DNA from: Diphasiastrum complanatum
Taxonomy: Eukaryota > Streptophyta > Lycopodiopsida > Lycopodiales > Lycopodiaceae
Assembly: GCA_029204225.1 (NCBI GenBank)
Contig: CM055112.1
Location: 28,107,063 to 28,171,062, forward strand
Direction: 5' to 3'
Length of the DNA: 64,000 nt
Each line of letters opens with the position of its first letter. The first letter of the stretch is position 1. The notes beneath the pieces are model-generated. The model searched no databases and had not been told where the DNA came from. It was given only the letters and a program-made list of their open reading frames with translations. The position numbers and the translations under genes were made by a program. Below, piece after piece: positions 43,527-54,989 of the stretch.

Positions 43527-44396
43527 CGTCTTGTAGAAGCATCAGTTTACAGGTGCAAATTCATTCAAACAATATCAGTTTTCAAACTGCATGAATAATT
43601 CTTTGGATAGGATAGAATTAAGATATTTATTTTTGCTATTACAATGATATAGCTAAGTCTGTTTCTTAGCTTCCAAGGTTAATAAAACTTTCTTAGCTTT
43701 CCATTTGACCAAAGCTATTGCATTTAGCCAATGGTAGGAGGATCCGTAGCTACTAACATTGAAAGGTGGGAATTGTAAGAGGAGCACAACTAGGCCAGAA
43801 ATACCATCAGCTCTTGACTTTCAAAGGTAGGCTATTAGTAGCTTGCATTTTGTCTTTAAAACATGCGTATTGTCAAGTATTTCAATCAATCATAAAGACT
43901 ATTTTTTGTAGCAATTCTATTTAGCTTCGATCAACCGCAATTCTTTGTTTAAATCGACGATTCATGCAACAGTGTTTAGGGTGCAAACATAGATAAGTGA
44001 TTTATGTCTTTAGTGCCCATAAAACCTTTCTGCACAATCAATTACCATCACTTAACTTTTTGAGATAAAACTCTAACTCATATTCAATGCATTATTTCAT
44101 ACATATCCTAACAACTCAATAATATCATCTTAGAAACGACATTCAAGCTTCAAAAGAATCGAGATAGGCCTCCATTTTGGTATGTACACAAAGTGTAGCT
44201 TCCTTTTTAGTCTATCTGAAGTTGTTCATATTTTATCATTAAAACATTTTGTGGGTGTTTGGGTTTCCACAGAAATTGTGACCAGATTTGTTTTTAATGA
44301 GAACTTCATTGGACACATTGGTCCAAGAACATGCTTCTACCTCGTAGGCCTTTCGCTTCTGTTCGATACATTCAGGAATTAAACTCAATCACCTTG
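43527..44396. other. Unclassified sequence
   Basis: No recognised gene. Plus ORF 44182-44382 (VTRFVFNENFIGHIGPRTCF, then a hydrophobic YLVGLSLLFDTF) stops just left of the TIR element; it shows no family motif. Confidence 0.35.
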
Positions 44397-45237
44397 GACT
44401 TGTAAAGACCCTGATCTGGTTTTAAGACGAAGAACAAAATCAAGAATATTGAGCTATTTGTTATCATCTTCGGATCGACTTTGCTTATTGTCGGGGACCT
44501 ACATATTTGTTCATGAGAAAAGTTTTAGCCTATAGCAGAAGTCTGGTCTATAATTATAGCCTTAAAAAATTAAAATTAAAAATATCATTTGAAACATTTT
44601 AGACAAACCTAAGAGGAACATGCAAGGCTCTAAAATTAGAAAACAGTATACATGTATGATGATTTTATTTTGTAGGTTTTAATGTGAGAAAAAAAAATGG
44701 ATGTGAGAGCTTTAGAAACAATCTTTATGTACAAACAACATAAAAAGTCATTCTCAATACATAATATTATATATGGCTTTTTTATATGTGTCATAGCGCA
44801 TTAATGAGAAAAATATTTATGTCATTTTATGAGCTTTGAAGTATTTTTAGTCCTATATAATATGTATGGTGTGTTGTTTGCATGTAGTGCAAATATTGTT
44901 TTTGAATAAAAGGTAGTAACAACTACAGAGTTTGTATTAGTTGTTCTAAAGTACATGCGCATCCACTATTTTTGTAGATGTCAAGTGGATCAAGACCTAG
45001 TATTCGAAGATGCACATGCAAATTCAAGTGCACACACACACACCGCTTGGTGTTGAATATGTATCCGATTGTGTGTACTATGTTCATTGTCGTCAAGATA
45101 CATTTGGAAAAGTCCATCCTAGTGTAAAGCATGAAATGGGAGAGGCAACAGAGATGTTGCAGACACCTCAACCAAGGTAATTTACTACAAATACCCAATG
45201 ACAAACAAGTATGCAATTATTGCAAGTCTTGTTGCGC
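44397..45237 (+). repeat. Left terminal inverted repeat
   Basis: Pairs with 47600-48486. Shared landmarks: 'ttaagacgaa'/'tttcaagacgaa', 'gatcgactttg', 'aaaaatggatgtgag', a (CA)n patch before CCGCTTGGTGTTGAATA, and 'gaggcaac(a/g)gagatgttgc'. Confidence 0.8.
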
Positions 45238-45457
45238 GTCCATTTCCTACATACACAAGCACAGAATAAATTGGCAATGCAAGAGCAATAAACAAACTAT
45301 ACGAAAATATTGAGGTCTTGTAATGATTTCAACCTACAACGTGTTCTAATGGAGATGAATCTGGATCATGGTACTGCTCACTTCGAACTCTACAAGGAGC
45401 AAAGATCGTACCACAGTGAGACCCTCTGAAGCATTTCAATATATCAACCACATTTCC

Positions 45458-47556
45458 TTAACTGTTGGATATGCACCATTGAATAAATTTTTTAGTTTCT
45501 TCTGCTTTGAAAATTAAATAGTACTTGTTAGGAAGATGAGGCCAATGTCCATACCGTATCGAACTTTGTGCCTTTTTGAACACTCTTGTGACAATAGCAT
45601 CCATTGCTTTATTGGAGTCATGGATGCACTCCTTCATAAGACTGGATATAGAGTTGTAAAATAAGTTCAAAGACTATTTATGTGCATAGCATCATACTCC
45701 AAGTCCATTGCAAGATCAAAGCTATACAAAACATATAGTCGCAAAAGAATAGACTCTCTAGCCAAACATACACCTCTTAATTATTTTCTCCCTTTTGTAT
45801 TGGATGTGTGTTTTATTATGCTTAGACAATGCATCAACCATCTCGCATGCCGATCGTTTAGTTGTAGGATATCTTGCTTGATATCTATTTATATCATAGA
45901 TATAGCGTCCCGAATAGTCATCTATCATTTCATCGAGTGTGGCTCTGGCTTTTTGTCTCTGCAGCAAAAACATTGGTCACCACTTTTGAAAAGCTTGATT
46001 TTACATTGGGCCGGATGGTCTCTCATCACCATCATTAATATTGTACAAAGACGACATTTTTAAGATATCGTATTATAAGATTGAGACATAATTTGAGAAG
46101 GGAGATAGTTGTAATACAAATTAGCTCACTCAACAAAAAGACATTCTAGTTCAACATCCACAGGTCGAATAAGCTTCCTGCAACTAAGAGTATGAATAAA
46201 ACTGGTAAAATGTATCGTGCATAACGCTTTCTAACATCGAGTATCTTAACTTCCAAAACATAACAATATTTTTGAGTGGTTCATGAGGCTTGAAATCCAT
46301 CTCTGTGCAAAAGAAAAGCAAAATTTCTTGGATCTCCTTGTCACATTAAAGTCAAAAATATCCATACACTGATCTTCATTATAAAAGTGAGATTAAATTT
46401 CATATCTCAACATCAGTCATTAAAGTACTTTGTATAACTTCTTCTTTCATTGGATTGACGAGTGACCTTTTGTGCATATGAAGTCATAGATTCTTCTATC
46501 TTCATCCAACTATTTTGGAGGAGTCGACACCTATTTAAAAATGTTGTATAGGCCTTTTTGCAAAAGCTCTACTCACAAATAACTGGCAAAACGACGAGTT
46601 AGAATTTCAAAATGCATATGTTTCTTTACATTTTTTACCATCCCAAAACTCATTGATATGATTGGGATGCTCCATTTGTTGTTTGCCTAGCCATCATTCT
46701 GTGTTTCGCCACATCCTTAAAAAGTCATAAAAAATTGTTTTACTTTTTGAAGGAGCTATAAGTTGGGTAGAAATTGGAGCATACTCAAATGCAACCATGT
46801 TTTTTCTGAACATTTTGCATTTCATGCATTTCTCACAACAAAATAGAAAAAAACGTTTTAAAATCTTTTTTTGATGAGAGTTTGCTTGGCAGAGAATACA
46901 ATATATCACCAATGTAGTTATCCTTTTTGCTAGGTTGAAAAACCTGAGCACTATGTGGACTACTTCCTACACCAATACACATTTGAAAATGCTGCACATC
47001 ATGCATTCCTAATGCAACATATGGGTTGATTAATTATTTCCAACATGTTGGAATCTTAACTCCATTAAGATCCCCAATCCTTGTGGTTGGAAATTGGACA
47101 AAAAGTTTGCCAAAATTGGTTTCGTTTTGGCATTTGCACTTGTGGCATCCTTTGACCCAACCATGTCCATGAAAATAAGTCGTAATTGTTCATCTTGAAA
47201 AATTGTACGGGTGTTTGATATCTGTCCCACAATGTCTGCATCTCAATACATCTTTTTATTATTTAGTCCTCAAGAAATAGGTCTTGTGGTTCGTCCCTAT
47301 AGCATTGAGGATTCTCATGTGAAACATTCGCACTAGTTGTGTCCTCATGGAGTACTTCGTCATACACAATATTGTTATCATCTTGATTCACGAAAATCTC
47401 TATATTGGCATTGGCTTCTATTGGAAATCCCCACTTGCTAATAATATTGTCATACCTTGTTTGGAACAATTTGTGTCTAGCAAAAGTAGCTAGATGAACC
47501 AGTCTTCCACCTGCGCAATAAGAATTGCAATTGCATGCACTTTTCTTGTTTTGCAT
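45458..47556 (-). pseudogene. Broken transposase-like coding inside the long-TIR element
   Basis: Minus-strand pieces in order: 47556-47263 (GGRLVHLATFARHKLFQTRY; WGFPIEANANIEIF), 47230-47030 (QLRLIFMDMVGSKDATSA), 46951-46694 with paired cysteines CCEKCMKCKMF and SKTIFYDFLRMWRNTEWWLG, then after a stop HINEFWDGKKCKE. A cysteine cluster followed by a 'W-R' helix and a 'xxxWDGxxxKE' segment is reminiscent of the N-terminal part of TNP2/Plavaka-type transposases. Later pieces (45973-45758, 45670-45458) show no motif. Non-functional. Confidence 0.4.
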
Positions 47557-47697
47557 TGGACATTTGTAGTGTAGAGCCTTGATTGGAACAATTTGTGTCT
47601 AGCAAAAATAGTTGAACCAGTCTTCCACCTGCGCAATAAGACTTGCAATTGCATGTCACTTTTTTTGTGTGTCATTGGGCATTTGTAGTGAATTGTC
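47461..47697. repeat. 122-bp tandem duplication
   Basis: Two units starting TTGGAACAATTTGTGTCTAG at 47461 and 47583, each including AGTCTTCCACCTGCGCAATA. It straddles the inner edge of the right TIR. Confidence 0.85.
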
Positions 47698-48486
47698 TTA
47701 ATTGAGTGAGGTGTTTGCAACATCTCCGTTGCCTCTCCAATTTCATGTCTTACACGGGTGGACTTTTCCAAGTGCATCTTAATGGAAATGAAGATATTAC
47801 ACACAATCAGATACGTATTCAACACCAAGCGGTGTGTGTTTGCACTTGTAGTTGCATGTGCATCTTCAAAGACCAAGTCTTGATTCACTTGACATCTACA
47901 AAAATAATGGATGTGCATGTACTTTAAAACAATTAATACAAACTCTTTAGTTGTTACTACGTTTTATTTAAAAACAATACTTGCACTACATGCAAACGAC
48001 ACACCATACGTATTAAATAGAACTAAAAATGTCTCAAAACTCATAAATTGACATGAATATTTTTATCATTAATGCAATACCACATTTATAAAAAAGTTAT
48101 ATATGATATTTGTGTATTGAGGATAAGTTTTTATGTTGTTTGTACATAAGAGCTCCTCTAAAGCCCTCACATCCATTTTTTTTCTCTCACATTAAAACTT
48201 ACAAGATAAAATCACCATTGACATAATTACATGTATCTTGTTTTCTAATTCTAGAGCCTTGCATGTTTCTCTTAGAGTTTTGTCTAAGATGTTTCAAATG
48301 ATATTTTTTATTTTATTTTTGTATGGTTATAAATTATGGACCAGACTTCTGCAATAGGCCAAACCTTCTCTCATAAAGAAATACATAGCTCCTCGACAAT
48401 AAACAAAGTCGATCGGAATATAATAACAGATTGTTCAGTACACTTGATTTTTTCGTCTTGAAACAAAATTAGGGTCTTCACAAGTC
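47600..48486 (-). repeat. Right terminal inverted repeat
   Basis: Reverse complement of the left arm, with indels. Its outer end is GACTTGTGAAGACCCTA in minus sense. Confidence 0.8.
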
Positions 48487-48489
48487 ACT

Positions 48490-49195
48490 TGAGTCATTCT
48501 CTTATGAGATTGACTCAAGAAATTGCTCCGCTTAAGAAGAATTTGTTGATTCATCGTTAACACAATCTGAATCGCTACCTTGCAATTTTGAAGTTTTCCA
48601 ACAAAGCTTGGTCATAGAATTGCATTCCAATGAAGTTCGTATAAAGTGCAAGGTTTTAAACCCCTAGTGGAGTTAGAATTTGGATTGAAAGTTTGGGAGT
48701 GATGGTTTGGTTACAAAATTCTAATTTCATGATTTTAGGATCAAATGGTCATGGAATATGCACATGCATACCTATCATATGCACCTAGGCTAGGAAGATA
48801 AACTTTATGGCAGAGTATTAGAAAAACTTACGTTTGGAGACGTCTATTCTCAAATGTGCTACCTTGAGTAGAAATGAGACTATTAGAAATGCATGGTCAC
48901 TCGACCCCAGTTATTTAAAAAAATTTAAAATTATTCCTATTGTTCTCTAAGTCCATGTTAAATCTCTTGAGTCATTCTCTTATGAAATCGCTCCACTGAA
49001 AAAAAAATTGTTGATCTATTGTTGACACAATCTGAATCGCTCTGCCTTGCAATTTTAAAGTTTTCCAATGAAGCTTTGTCATAGAATCGGATTCCAATAA
49101 CGTTCCAACGAAGTTACTGGTAGGGTTCCAAAGCCCTGGTGGAATTAGGGTTTGGATTGGAAGTTTGGGAGTGATGGTTTGGTCATAGCCTTGGG
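48490..49195. repeat. Direct repeat pair, about 240 bp, 470 bp apart
   Basis: 'cttgagtcattctcttatga' at about 48488 and 48973, followed in both by 'acaatctgaatcgct', 'ttttccaa(c/t)(a/g)aagctt' and 'gtttgggagtgatggtttgg'. The unit abuts the right TIR end. No coding recognised. Confidence 0.7.
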
Positions 49196-49385
49196 CAAAA
49201 TGTGGTCATGATTGGTAAGTAGACAATACACATCTATGAGGGGCTTGATGTGGGTATGAAATAATGCATTGAACATGAGTTGGAGTTTTATCTCATAAAT
49301 CTAAGTTATGCTAGTTGATTGCGCAAGAAGATTTATTTGGAGATTAAAGACTTGGCAAAATGGTACGTGTGCCTACTTGGATCCC

Positions 49386-50146
49386 CGATGGAGCAATGTA
49401 TGGTTTTTGCTCTCTGTCTGGATGAAATGCATAGCTAGATCAGCGATGAAATGATAGTGATGGCCTTACTTCTTTGTAACTCGAAGTATGCTGGCAACAG
49501 ATGAAAATCAGAGTAGCACATGCCTTCAAATGTATTGTCAGCGTTGGAGGTCAAGTCAATTCTGATGAATTGGCCATCTTCCAAGAGGAAAGGCTGCAAC
49601 TGTGGGCAGCGAGGGCCTCTCAGCCTGCGATCTTCAATAGAGGTATGCTGCCTCAAGACAGCAAGCCATCAGCATAAATACAAGAGCTTTAGATGTGCGA
49701 TGGTCAATGGATTAGAAGCATGGCCTTGATCAACTCTCTGTCAGAATTGAATCAACAGAGACTAAAACCATGTGTGTGAATGATGCTAATGATAGAGTAC
49801 GTTCCACACAGTCACATCGATAGATGCCTTTCTTAATAGTGGATGAGTGATGAATAGCAGAGAACATTTTGGCAACTCAATTGCAAGCTCAATCAAGGAA
49901 CTCCAACAACACAATGTCCTAAAGAATGGAATGGACCTCAATAAGTAAATGTCAAGCAATTAATATCTCTAAAGGTGAATTGATGGTAAGATGTGCACCC
50001 TCTCATAATTCATGACTCTTTCACCCTCATAGTCTATTCATGCTCTAAGCTCATCTATCAACATGCGAATAGAATACGGAGAATTTTCCAAGACCACAGT
50101 TCTCAAAGATCTCTCATGCTCAATGAGTGAAAATGGAAGGATTTTC
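49386..50146 (-). repeat. Left copy of a 745-bp direct repeat
   Basis: Matches 56101-56848 at about 95%. Starts CGATGGAGCAATGTATGG in both and ends near 'ggattttct'. Contains a conserved 73-codon minus ORF and the end of the 50038-50340 ORF. Positioned like LTRs around the gypsy remnant, but without PBS or PPT at the inner edges. Confidence 0.85.
49435..49653 (-). CDS. Conserved short ORF or exon, copy 1
   Basis: Minus strand, RQHTSIEDRRLRGPRCPQLQ, PFLLEDGQFIRIDLTS, FEGMCYSDFHLLPAYFELQR, ending SSLI and TAG. No ATG at the start; CTTGAG|GCAG or GGCAG could be a splice acceptor. The other copy (56150-56371) is open throughout and differs by a 3-bp insertion (in frame) and mainly amino-acid-tolerant changes. 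Unknown family; may be an exon of a duplicated gene. Confidence 0.4.
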   Translation of the reverse strand, partial: RQHTSIEDRRLRGPRCPQLQPFLLEDGQFIRIDLTSNADNTFEGMCYSDFHLLPAYFELQRSKAITIISSLI

Positions 50147-50340
50147 TTGAAAAACATGCATCGCATGCCTTTCAAGCCCTTCTTGCCATATGTCCATCCC
50201 TCTTTGGAAGGTTGCCCAAGTTGGAAGGTTCTACAAGTTGGCTTCCCATTGAATAATAGGTGCTTTGGAGCGTGGTGGAATTGAATGTGGGTCAACTCTT
50301 CCAAACCAAGTGGGTGTACAATTTTAAAGCCACGAAACAT
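50038..50340 (-). CDS. Hypothetical 100-aa ORF
   Basis: Starts at ATG 50340: MFRGFKIVHPLGLEELTHIQ, then PKHLLFNGKPTCRTFQLGQP, SKEGWTYGKKGLKGMRCMFF and a hydrophilic end IRMLIDELRA. Only the last third is inside the direct repeat; the right copy keeps the same stop codon with a small deletion. Looks like real protein (mixed, no low complexity), unknown function, sense strand of the neighbouring gypsy element. Confidence 0.4.
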   Translation of the reverse strand: MFRGFKIVHPLGLEELTHIQFHHAPKHLLFNGKPTCRTFQLGQPSKEGWTYGKKGLKGMRCMFFKKILPFSLIEHERSLRTVVLENSPYSIRMLIDELRA

Positions 50341-50346
50341 TTTCAC

Positions 50347-51219
50347 AGGCCATTTCTAAGGCCGCAAAATTTGCTCTAGTCGCATTTAGGGCAGGCTAGG
50401 ACCCCATTCTACTGGCAATTTCATGCCGCGGTTTTTCAAATTTACATAAATAGACTTCAATATCAGCCCGATTTTTTGTGCGACTACACTGGGTACTATG
50501 CTCCCCATACGACGGACCCAATTAGGGATCAACACTCTTTGATGGGTGATGATGCTAACCTAGTTCTTTCAGCATGCCTTCGGTCTTCTAGAATAGTAGG
50601 GTACCTTCATTCCTGCAACACAACACCTACCCCGTGACCTAATTGGCTTCTTAGTCATCTGATATCAGTATGTGATACTGATTCAAATGTATTCATTCGT
50701 TGCAGATCGTCGATCTTTTCCAGGACGACGTCCGTCATTCACAAATTCCACAAACATAAGTGTCTTTGCAGAACACCTCATGCGAAGACTTTTGCTTTTG
50801 TTCATCTGTCATGTCCCAAAATTCTCCAACTATCCGCTCAATCATGCCTTATCCATTGGGTGATGGAGTCACTCCCCACCCTAGTGTATTGTTTCTTGTT
50901 CTCATTTTTCCTCTCTTAACCCCCCCAAACTCTTATGTTTCTAATCTGACATGCATGCCTATATGAGAGTTTAGCAAATGTCCAATGCAGCTCAGAGTAT
51001 AGACAAGAGTGCAAGGAAATGTATGCACAACACCGAATCCTCTAGCAAATGCTCAAACATGTCGTGCCTAGTTATGATGTATAATAGTGAGGTGGGTGTC
51101 ATAATCCATTCATGCATGTCATAGTGAATTCTTGCACATTTTCATCCTTCAATTTTTCAACTTCCCGGTGTAATTGGGGTCAACTTTAGCTACATCCACT
51201 AGGGTTGGATTGGCTCCTT
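50347..51219. other. Unclassified, probably 3' part of the gypsy element
   Basis: No recognised gene. A CCCCCC run near 50921 could be an antisense purine tract. Short plus ORFs have no motif. Confidence 0.35.
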
Positions 51220-51500
51220 CTATGGACTGAAAATAGAACATTTCGTTTGATGGCGATGGCATAGGCTTGTAAAGTCTTGCTTTTGAGTTCGTATACTCCG
51301 GTCATACCTCATATCAGGAGTTGAAAATCTCCTAAAATCCTTAGGTTGCCTATAGTTTGCAAGAGTCTCATGGTGATTTGTAGACCAATGAGAAGTGTTG
51401 TTCGTAAATCCTTTCCCTAACAGAACTCCTATATTTGCTAGCTCAGTTCCATTGTGATTTTGCAATACTGCTTCTATGGCTCCCTCCCAGGTTGAATCCC
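51220..51500 (-). CDS. Hypothetical ORF downstream of gypsy pol
   Basis: Minus strand, open from a possible acceptor TTGTAG near 51500: DSTWEGAIEAVLQNHNGTEL, then LLGKGFTNNTSHWSTNHHET, RQPKDFRRFSTPDMRYDRSI. No ATG at the start. It lies 3' of integrase on the same strand, the place where some gypsy elements carry an extra ORF, but it shows no membrane or envelope feature. Could equally be a captured exon. Confidence 0.3.
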
Positions 51501-51928
51501 TACAACTCTATCTACCTTCAAGGTATATGTCTCAGGCTCATGTGTGAGCTCCATACTGAAAGAAATATTTTCGGTTTTATGATTTTTTTCCAGTTTTTCA
51601 GTAACCTCTTGTTCCACGTATATGTACAAGGACACTAACAGTCACATTCGATCTCTTGAGCATTTCTAAGTATTTGTGATGTCTTTAGCTCCTTTACCTA
51701 AAAGGAACAATGAAACGCATTACACATTGTATATGTAGTTTCAATGTTTTCTCTAACTACGGTATGCTTTGATCTTGTTTATGTTGACACGATGCTTAAA
51801 CAATTCATCATTCAATTTAGCTAGCTTTACCGTGTTATTTTCATAGAGTTTCTGGATCACGTAAGGACTGTTCTAACGGGGCCCTAGCTTCTGAGGCATT
51901 AGTTCATGCTTAGCATCGTAGAAAAGTA

Positions 51929-52700
51929 TTAGCTGACCTTGAGTGAATTGGTAATCGTGCACGTTTCTGTCGTGTATCTCCTCGTGCATCGTTTATGGGT
52001 TTCTTGGTGGTTTAAAGTAGCTAGCATGTGTTCCTCTAGGTCTTGCAAGGTGTCTAGTCGTTGTTGCATTGACTCCTTACCCAGGTTATGCTCCATAGCA
52101 AAACATAAGGACGGGAGTTCTATCTCGATTGGCAGCACACACTCCTGGCCGTATACTAGAAAAAAAGGAGTGTGGTTCGTGCTCGTTTTGTAGGTGGCAT
52201 TGTATGCCCACAATGCTAAATACAGCTTTTTGTCCCAATCCCTCTGACTATCAGACACAGTCTTCCTCAGGATGCCTACCAACTGCTTGTTCGTGCTCTC
52301 TGCCTGACCGTTGGCTTCGGATGGTAGGGGGTGGTCTTCCAGTGCTTGATCGTCAACTAATTAGTCAAGGCTTTGATGGTTTTGTTCAACAAGTGGGTAC
52401 CCCTCTTTTGTTCATAATGAGCTCTTTGGGCATACCAAATTGTCCTATCACCTGTTCTACCAAGAACCAGGTGGTCTTCTTGGCAATGTCCTTGGCCACA
52501 CACCTCGTGCCTCAACCCACTTAGTAAAGTAATCTGTGGCCACTATAATGTACCATGTTCTACTAGAAGAGGCTGGGTGTATGGGCCCTACAAAGTCGAT
52601 GTCCCATTTTCAAAGACGTCGATACAACTCTTCTACACCTCGTCTATATAATGTGCCTCCTATTAGGGCGAAATTTAAGGCTTGCAAATGCAACTTCCGT
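51929..52700 (-). pseudogene. Gypsy integrase
   Basis: From KLHLQALNFALIGGTLYRRG (zinc-finger side, truncated) to KWDIDFVGPIHPASSS (first Asp), ATDYFTKWVEA, a second-Asp region reading ELIMNKRGTHLLN where Asn replaces the usual Asp, and HPKxxxGQAExxNK with the Glu region after a frameshift. The open end 52282-51929 has VGILRKTVSDSQRDWDKKLY, LALWAYNATYKTSTNHTPF and VYGQECVLPIEIELPSL. A block between the zinc finger and core is deleted. Inactive. Confidence 0.85.
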
Positions 52701-52911
52701 TTTTCTTGAGGTATCATATCCGTGGGTGTTTCTATTCTAACGTGGATAGGTAGGTTGCCAATGTTGCCTACCACTCAGGCTACCTTCAGTAGTTCACTCA
52801 CTATCTGTCTCAGTTACTCCTAGCTCACAGATACAGTAGTTTGCCCTTATAGTCTAGGTGGCTTGCTCTGGAGGGTATAGTCGAATTCTTGAAGGAATAT
52901 TATCCAGTTCA

Positions 52912-53172
52912 TCACTCAGGGGGTTCTAGCTTATTCATCATCAGGGTGACCACAGTACTCTTGGTAAAGGTCACCTTGCAATGCGGTAGGTAATGCCTAA
53001 GTTTTGCGGCCGCGTAGATCTTCTCAGCCATGATATCGTTGAGCTTGGCTTTATTCGATTTTCTCCCTATAAAAATAATAGGGTGATACTTCTTGTCCCA
53101 TACTTGGGCTAGGCAGCAATTTATGCATGTGTCTGTGGTGCTTGTGAAAACATAGAACTCCCTATTATACAT
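52912..53172 (-). pseudogene. Gypsy RNase H
   Basis: REFYVFTSTTDTCINCCLAQ, HPIIFIGRKSNKAKLNDIMA, EKIYAAAKLRHYLPHCKVTF, matching the order in gypsy RNase H (Asp, HPI-Y-S-R, E-E-A, K-RHYL). The first Asp region is altered. Open 86 codons and joined to RT by broken sequence. Confidence 0.8.
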
Positions 53173-53230
53173 AGGTGGCTTTAGGATCGGGGCGTTAGCT
53201 AGAGCTACTTTTAGCTCTTGAAAGGTTTTC

Positions 53231-53660
53231 TCACACTCTTCGGTCTAGGTCCGCTCTCAACAGGCTAGTCATTTGGTAGGTACGTGTATCATAGGCCATA
53301 ACATACCTCTTGTAGTAGCTGCTCGACCCTAAGAAAGTTTGGAGTTGGGACATAGTAGTCGGTGCCATCATGGCTAAGAGTATAGCTATTTTCTCTGGGT
53401 CGGTTGCCATGCCGCTGGTTCCGTGCGCTAACAATACTCCGTAGGGAACTCCAAACAAGCAAGATAGCGAGGTGTTCCTTAATAGTAGATGCCCCATAGA
53501 AATCATCTATGAAAATTTTTAGATTATCATCCAAAATGTCCTCGAAGTGCTCGTTCATGAACAGCGCTGATAGGTCCCAGGAGCGGGTGGTAGAGTAGCC
53601 GACGTTGTTTCTATCTTATAGGTTTGGCTCCCTCCTTCAACGTTATCATGTGGGTCACTA
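53231..53660 (-). pseudogene. Gypsy reverse transcriptase, partial
   Basis: FPDLVTHMITLKEG upstream, then MNEHFEDILDDNLKIFIDDF (FIDDF where the YxDD box lies), a frame change, and GMATDPEKIAILLAMMAPTT, MSQLQTFLGSSSYYKRYV, the standard thumb-side segment. The fingers domain is largely missing. Confidence 0.82.
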
Positions 53661-53771
53661 GGTCAGGAAAATCCCTCTTTTTCGTTACTACCCAGGGAAG
53701 CGCCCAATTTGATGTTCTTTGGTTCTTCTAGAGTTCCTACATTTATCAGACAGATGTCGACATCTTGAACT

Positions 53772-54020
53772 TTAGGAGGCCATTCTTTGAGAGTATTCCA
53801 CTCTACCTACCTCTAATACTGATCTCAAATCTAGTTCGTCTTCACTGGTAGTGGACTCAAAATCATCCTCATTACTTGAGACCTCCTCCCACTCGGACAA
53901 AGGTATAGGTGCTCTCTCTGACTGAGGTACCTCTTGGTAGCCATTGACTACTGTTCGTTCTCTACCCCTTCCAAAAATAAGTACTCCTGCTAGAATGTCA
54001 AGTTCGTACAAAGTAATCCA
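53772..54020 (-). pseudogene. Gypsy gag-pol linker
   Basis: LYELDILAGVLIFGRGRERT, then a strongly acidic Ser/Glu/Asp stretch (SEWEEVSSNEDDFESTTSED). Such an acidic linker often precedes RT in gypsy elements. No protease active site is visible. Confidence 0.4.
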
Positions 54021-54554
54021 ACTTGGAGTGGACCCTAATACTCACATTCCCTAGGAACTCAAGTAACGATGATGAGTCCTCATACACTCCTCTTTTGAAA
54101 TCATAATGACTAAACAGTAACAACTCTCTCAATGATGGTGTTTAGCGCTAACTCTTCCACTCTCCATAACCCACTCATTCTCAACAAGTGAATGAATTTC
54201 TATAGACTCTCCATGAAGAGGAACTCACCCAAATACATGATGGGAGAAATCTTAACAGAACCCTATTACTCAGAAAGGTGCTCCGTATCAGTGAACTTGT
54301 GGTTCAAAAGAGTGATCTTCAGCAAGACCATTTCAACTCGCAACTGGCTCAATGGTGATGGGGCAAGTAGTTTTCAAATGGTTCCAACCTCAACTATGGA
54401 GAAAACGCACAAAGGCTCATATCTAACGACACACATGTACTCTTTCAAGAAAGGTAGGTGAAATGACATAAAATATGACCATTTGATCGAAGACAGTATC
54501 AATTCTAGAAAACCCTCTCAACATAATAGAATGATACAAGTATGTAATTCGTCT

Positions 54555-54941
54555 CTATATGGGATTTGCAATGTGGAACACAAAGTAGGTCAATGCTTCA
54601 TTTTCCTTGCCTATCTTTAGAAAAAGGATCAAGACAATAACATCACGAGTTCTCCCAAAGTCTAGAATAGGTAAGATACAAGGCTCGGGAGATCTAAGGA
54701 TTTCCTCTAATCGTTCCATCCTGAGGATATATATTATCCTTTGTCTATGATTTATCTTCAATCCTAACAATACAATGATGATCAGGTAGGGCATGGGGAT
54801 ATATGGTACATCTGGTCCCAATGGGGCGTTAGGACAAAACATCTTTGTGGTTTGTAGAATGTCGATGGATTGCAATCTCCTTAACACCTGCGCTAGTGGT
54901 GGTTTATTACGCACATCACTCCATTTATCGAATGACGACAT
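54555..54941 (-). pseudogene. Possible gypsy gag remnant
   Basis: MSSFDKWSDVRNKPPLAQVL, RRLQSIDILQTTKMFCPNAP, then hydrophobic and broken-looking sequence. Its place upstream of pol suggests gag, but no zinc knuckle or gag signature is seen. Confidence 0.25.
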
Positions 54942-54989
54942 TACTCAACCTTCAGGCCTAGTTAGTTCACTATGCAGGTTTGAAAATTA

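Larger units (their letters stand above)
44397..48486. mobile_element. DNA transposon with about 0.8-kb terminal inverted repeats
   Basis: Left arm 44397-45237 and right arm about 47600-48486 are reverse complements, near 80-85% by eye. The ends read GACTTGTAAAGACCCT and GACTTGTGAAGACCCT. The 2.3-kb middle holds broken minus-strand coding. Such long TIRs suggest a Mutator-like or other long-TIR element, but the coding resembles TNP2-type proteins more, so the superfamily is open. I found no clear target duplication. Confidence 0.75.

Noticed and set aside
51220-51500. Envelope-like gene downstream of gypsy integrase
   Set aside because: No signal peptide, membrane span or cysteine pattern visible, and no ATG; left as hypothetical.
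54192-54461. Plus-strand 89-codon ORF within the gypsy region
   Set aside because: Antisense to the gypsy element, no motif, likely chance.
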